From: Ornithodoros turicata | Lineage: Eukaryota; Arthropoda; Arachnida; Ixodida; Argasidae | Assembly: GCF_037126465.1 (NCBI RefSeq) | Contig: NC_088210.1 | Span: forward strand, 13,724,011-13,788,010 | Length of the DNA: 64,000 bases | Reading direction: 5' to 3' | Shown here: one piece after another, positions 61,642-64,000 of the stretch | How positions within the stretch are numbered: position 1 is the first letter of the stretch | Layout: each line of letters begins with the position of its first letter | Notes under the pieces: model-generated | What the model saw: the letters and a program-made list of their open reading frames with translations, nothing else | What the model was told of the DNA's origin: nothing | Databases searched by the model: none | Made by a program: the position numbers and the translations under genes

Positions 61642-64000
61642 TTTTCGTTAAAGACGATGGGAATTTCTGCGGAGCATGGCTCCTACGCTGTTAAAAAGGA
61701 CTTTCGACCTCCTAGCCGAAAGGCGTTGTTCTGTATTCCCAATAGACGAGTTCAGAAAATCCCAGTGCTCTTTGCACACGCATTGCATCCTGGGCGCTTA
61801 CTGAGCGGGGGAACGAAGAATAATCCTTCACATTTCGCTTTCGCTGACCCTGACACGTCGTGGACAATGGGCCGGTATGGGAGAAATCGGAACAGTTTGG
61901 AGGCCACCCGTTTCTTCTAATAAGCTAATAAGTTTCTATTAATAAGCTCCCACAGTTCAAAGCAACGCTAAGCACTCTGGGATTTTCTGAACTCCACTAT
62001 CTGTTGAAAATGGGACAGATCCGCCTATTTTGGAGGCGTACGATCTTTTTTTTTTTTCAAGTCAGGAAACAAAATGACATATACCGGTATGAAACTTGGC
62101 TCTGGGTGGTGTTATGTGGTGAATCTCTGTTCTGGCAGTGCAGACAACAATCATTCCCAACGATATTGTTCCCTGTTTTGATTTATGGAAAATAGGAGGA
62201 GTGCGCCGTTTTGTGACACCGCGTGTACGCGAATGGCCACAGACAGGCTTAAGTTTCCACTCCCGGAAGTGATAGCGGTCCATATCGAAGTACCTGTGGC
62301 CAGAGTCGACAAAAATGCACACGAACAAAGTCTCAAAAGGTCTCGGATCCCTGTTCGTGTGTCTTCTTGTTCTATACTGGGGTTATTCGTCATGTTACAA
62401 TTCCACCGACCTGCTTGTATGTTCAATCGTTGTTCCATTCCAATGACTTGACTTGAATTGATTGAATTCGGTTGACTTAAATTGAATGACACTGTGATAC
62501 CGGTGTCATTCCTTCACGTGAGTGTCACACTCCACGGGTATCAAACTTCCATCACCGAATTCCAGCACTGTCCCGATATGAAAGCCCTGTGCCAATCCTG
62601 GACTGTGGGTCAGTGCATAGAGCATGCACTGCCACATTGTGGCTGTACTACTAGGCGTGTGGGGTATACAAGAGGATCGAATTCAACGGATCGATAATTT
62701 TGTTGCTTTCGTACCGTCCAGAGAGATGTCGCTAGTTTCATCCTGCAATGGCGCCGCTCCTGCTGCGTGCTGCATTGTGTATACGCACCGAAATGTTTCG
62801 AAGCGGGCAAGACCTGTGACCTTCGAAGGAAGGGTGAGACACAGACACCTCTGTCATCCCAGCTTCTGCAGTAGCAGTAGGATGACATTGCTTGCTTTGC
62901 ACTGTAGAACGTGGCACGATATTTCGCGACGTAGTTTAAACGTTTACGCATAGTTTTTTTTTTCGGCACGTTTCATGCGGTCAGCTTTGACTCAGGAATA
63001 TCGTTGGCTAAAGGGGAGAATTCGGCTGGCTGTCGCTCGTGATATATTTAAATATTTGTTTTGATGACGGGGTTGACCGGAGAGAAAATGGTCCTATGTC
63101 GAGTGAAGCAAATGCTTTAGCGTTCAGTTATTTATATAACTGTTCAGTTATTTAGTTAGTAATTAGTTATTTATACACGATGGGTGTCATCTTTAGCGAG
63201 CCTAAAGTTCTAAAAGGACTTTTAATGTTTTAAGAGCCCGGGCTCCTAAAGTCCAGGTGGTGGTGGTCATAGTGAAAGGACTCGACGCTGTCAGCCTCAC
63301 AGAAATGGGCAACGTCACGACTGACGACCTGGGGGAATGTGCATCCTGGACCGGCTTCTAAGGGAACTGTGCCGACACATGTCTGAAAGCGTCTGAGGAA
63401 AACCCAGGAAAAATCTTGTAAAGAAACCTCACCGTATAGCACGCTCCTATCCAACCATAATCTCGAATGACATCGTTCTCTTTTCTGATTTTTTGGAAAC
63501 TGGAGGCCTTTTACCCCAGTATAACCAACCATGCGTTCTTGTAGAATAACAATGGTGGTGGTAGCTGACCTGTATAGCGCGCGCAATTCAGAGAGCACGT
63601 AAACGAGTGAGTAGGGTTGGCCTTCCCACGTCACGTGCAGTACGTCACGGCAGCAGACCGGGCTGCACCTCCGGGTCGTGGGTCACGCCGCTCAGCGCAA
63701 GACTGATCTTTCGAGATGTGACATAAATTGAATGGAGCAATGATAAAGCAACGTCCAGCAAAAATACTTAAATTTAATTAATTAAAGCAGCATGGAGGGC
63801 ACAACGAACGCATATTTTTTTACCCCGTTATATGAACTAAGAACTGTCACGTAAAATATTTGCTCTGGGAAGCGTGCATTTCCTGAAAAAAAAAAAGAAA
63901 AAGAAAAGAAAATGTTTACAAGAGTGCGCGTAGCGTCAGTGGCGATCTCTCCCGGCTCCTTTTGGCGTGTTCTGACGTCACATCATCCGAGCACTTTTAT
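61642..64000. other. Upstream flank of TSSK paralogue C, no further gene seen
   Basis: The promoter of paralogue C should lie just above 61642. Positions about 63255-63420 carry an inverted Ruka-like SINE body (GTCTGAAAGCGTCTGAGGAA AACCCAGG). 63440-63500 resembles the repeat at 33000-33050. Short open stretches show no recognisable protein. Confidence 0.45.

Overview
This is a 64-kb piece of an animal nuclear genome: genes are split by introns with GT-AG borders, exons are short and conserved, polyadenylation signals are present, and the spaces between exons are crowded with transposon remains. The AP-2 mu, RER1 and PUSL1-like proteins are arthropod-like. Repeated fragments of a tRNA-derived, Ruka-like SINE, together with many small inverted-repeat elements, suggest a chelicerate and most likely a tick. 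The species is an inference and cannot be fixed from the window alone. I see no bacterial genes, CRISPR array or viral genome.

Layout. Positions 460-6341 (+): the last six coding exons of the clathrin adaptor AP-2 mu subunit, with a nested transposon and a 26-bp minisatellite in its introns. Positions 7.5-9.3 kb: retroelement RNase H remains and hAT-type MITEs. Positions 8697-11004 (+): a two-exon gene from a Merlin/IS1016-type transposase that keeps the fold but appears to have lost two of three catalytic acids and carries a repeat tail. Positions 14.4-14.9 kb (-): two exons of an unrecognised gene. Positions 18.0-18.9 kb: a Penelope-like GIY-YIG remnant between long inverted repeats. Positions 19313-22046 (-): the complete six-exon RER1 gene. 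Positions 23143 to about 35.3 kb (+): a tRNA pseudouridine synthase (PUSL1 type), divergent from RER1; its third intron holds an open two-exon piggyBac transposase gene.

From 37.4 to 61.6 kb every recognised gene is on the minus strand. Three complete four-exon testis-specific serine/threonine kinase (TSSK) paralogues share the same intron phases and nearly the same exon lengths. They are interleaved with, or next to, two genes for disordered, Ser/Lys-rich, tandem-repeat proteins. In animals TSSKs act in late spermatids, so the block looks like a sperm-gene cluster; kinase-substrate pairing is a hypothesis. The segment 55.3-56.2 kb holds hammerhead-ribozyme-like motifs on both strands. Large palindromes lie at 57.2 and 59.1 kb.
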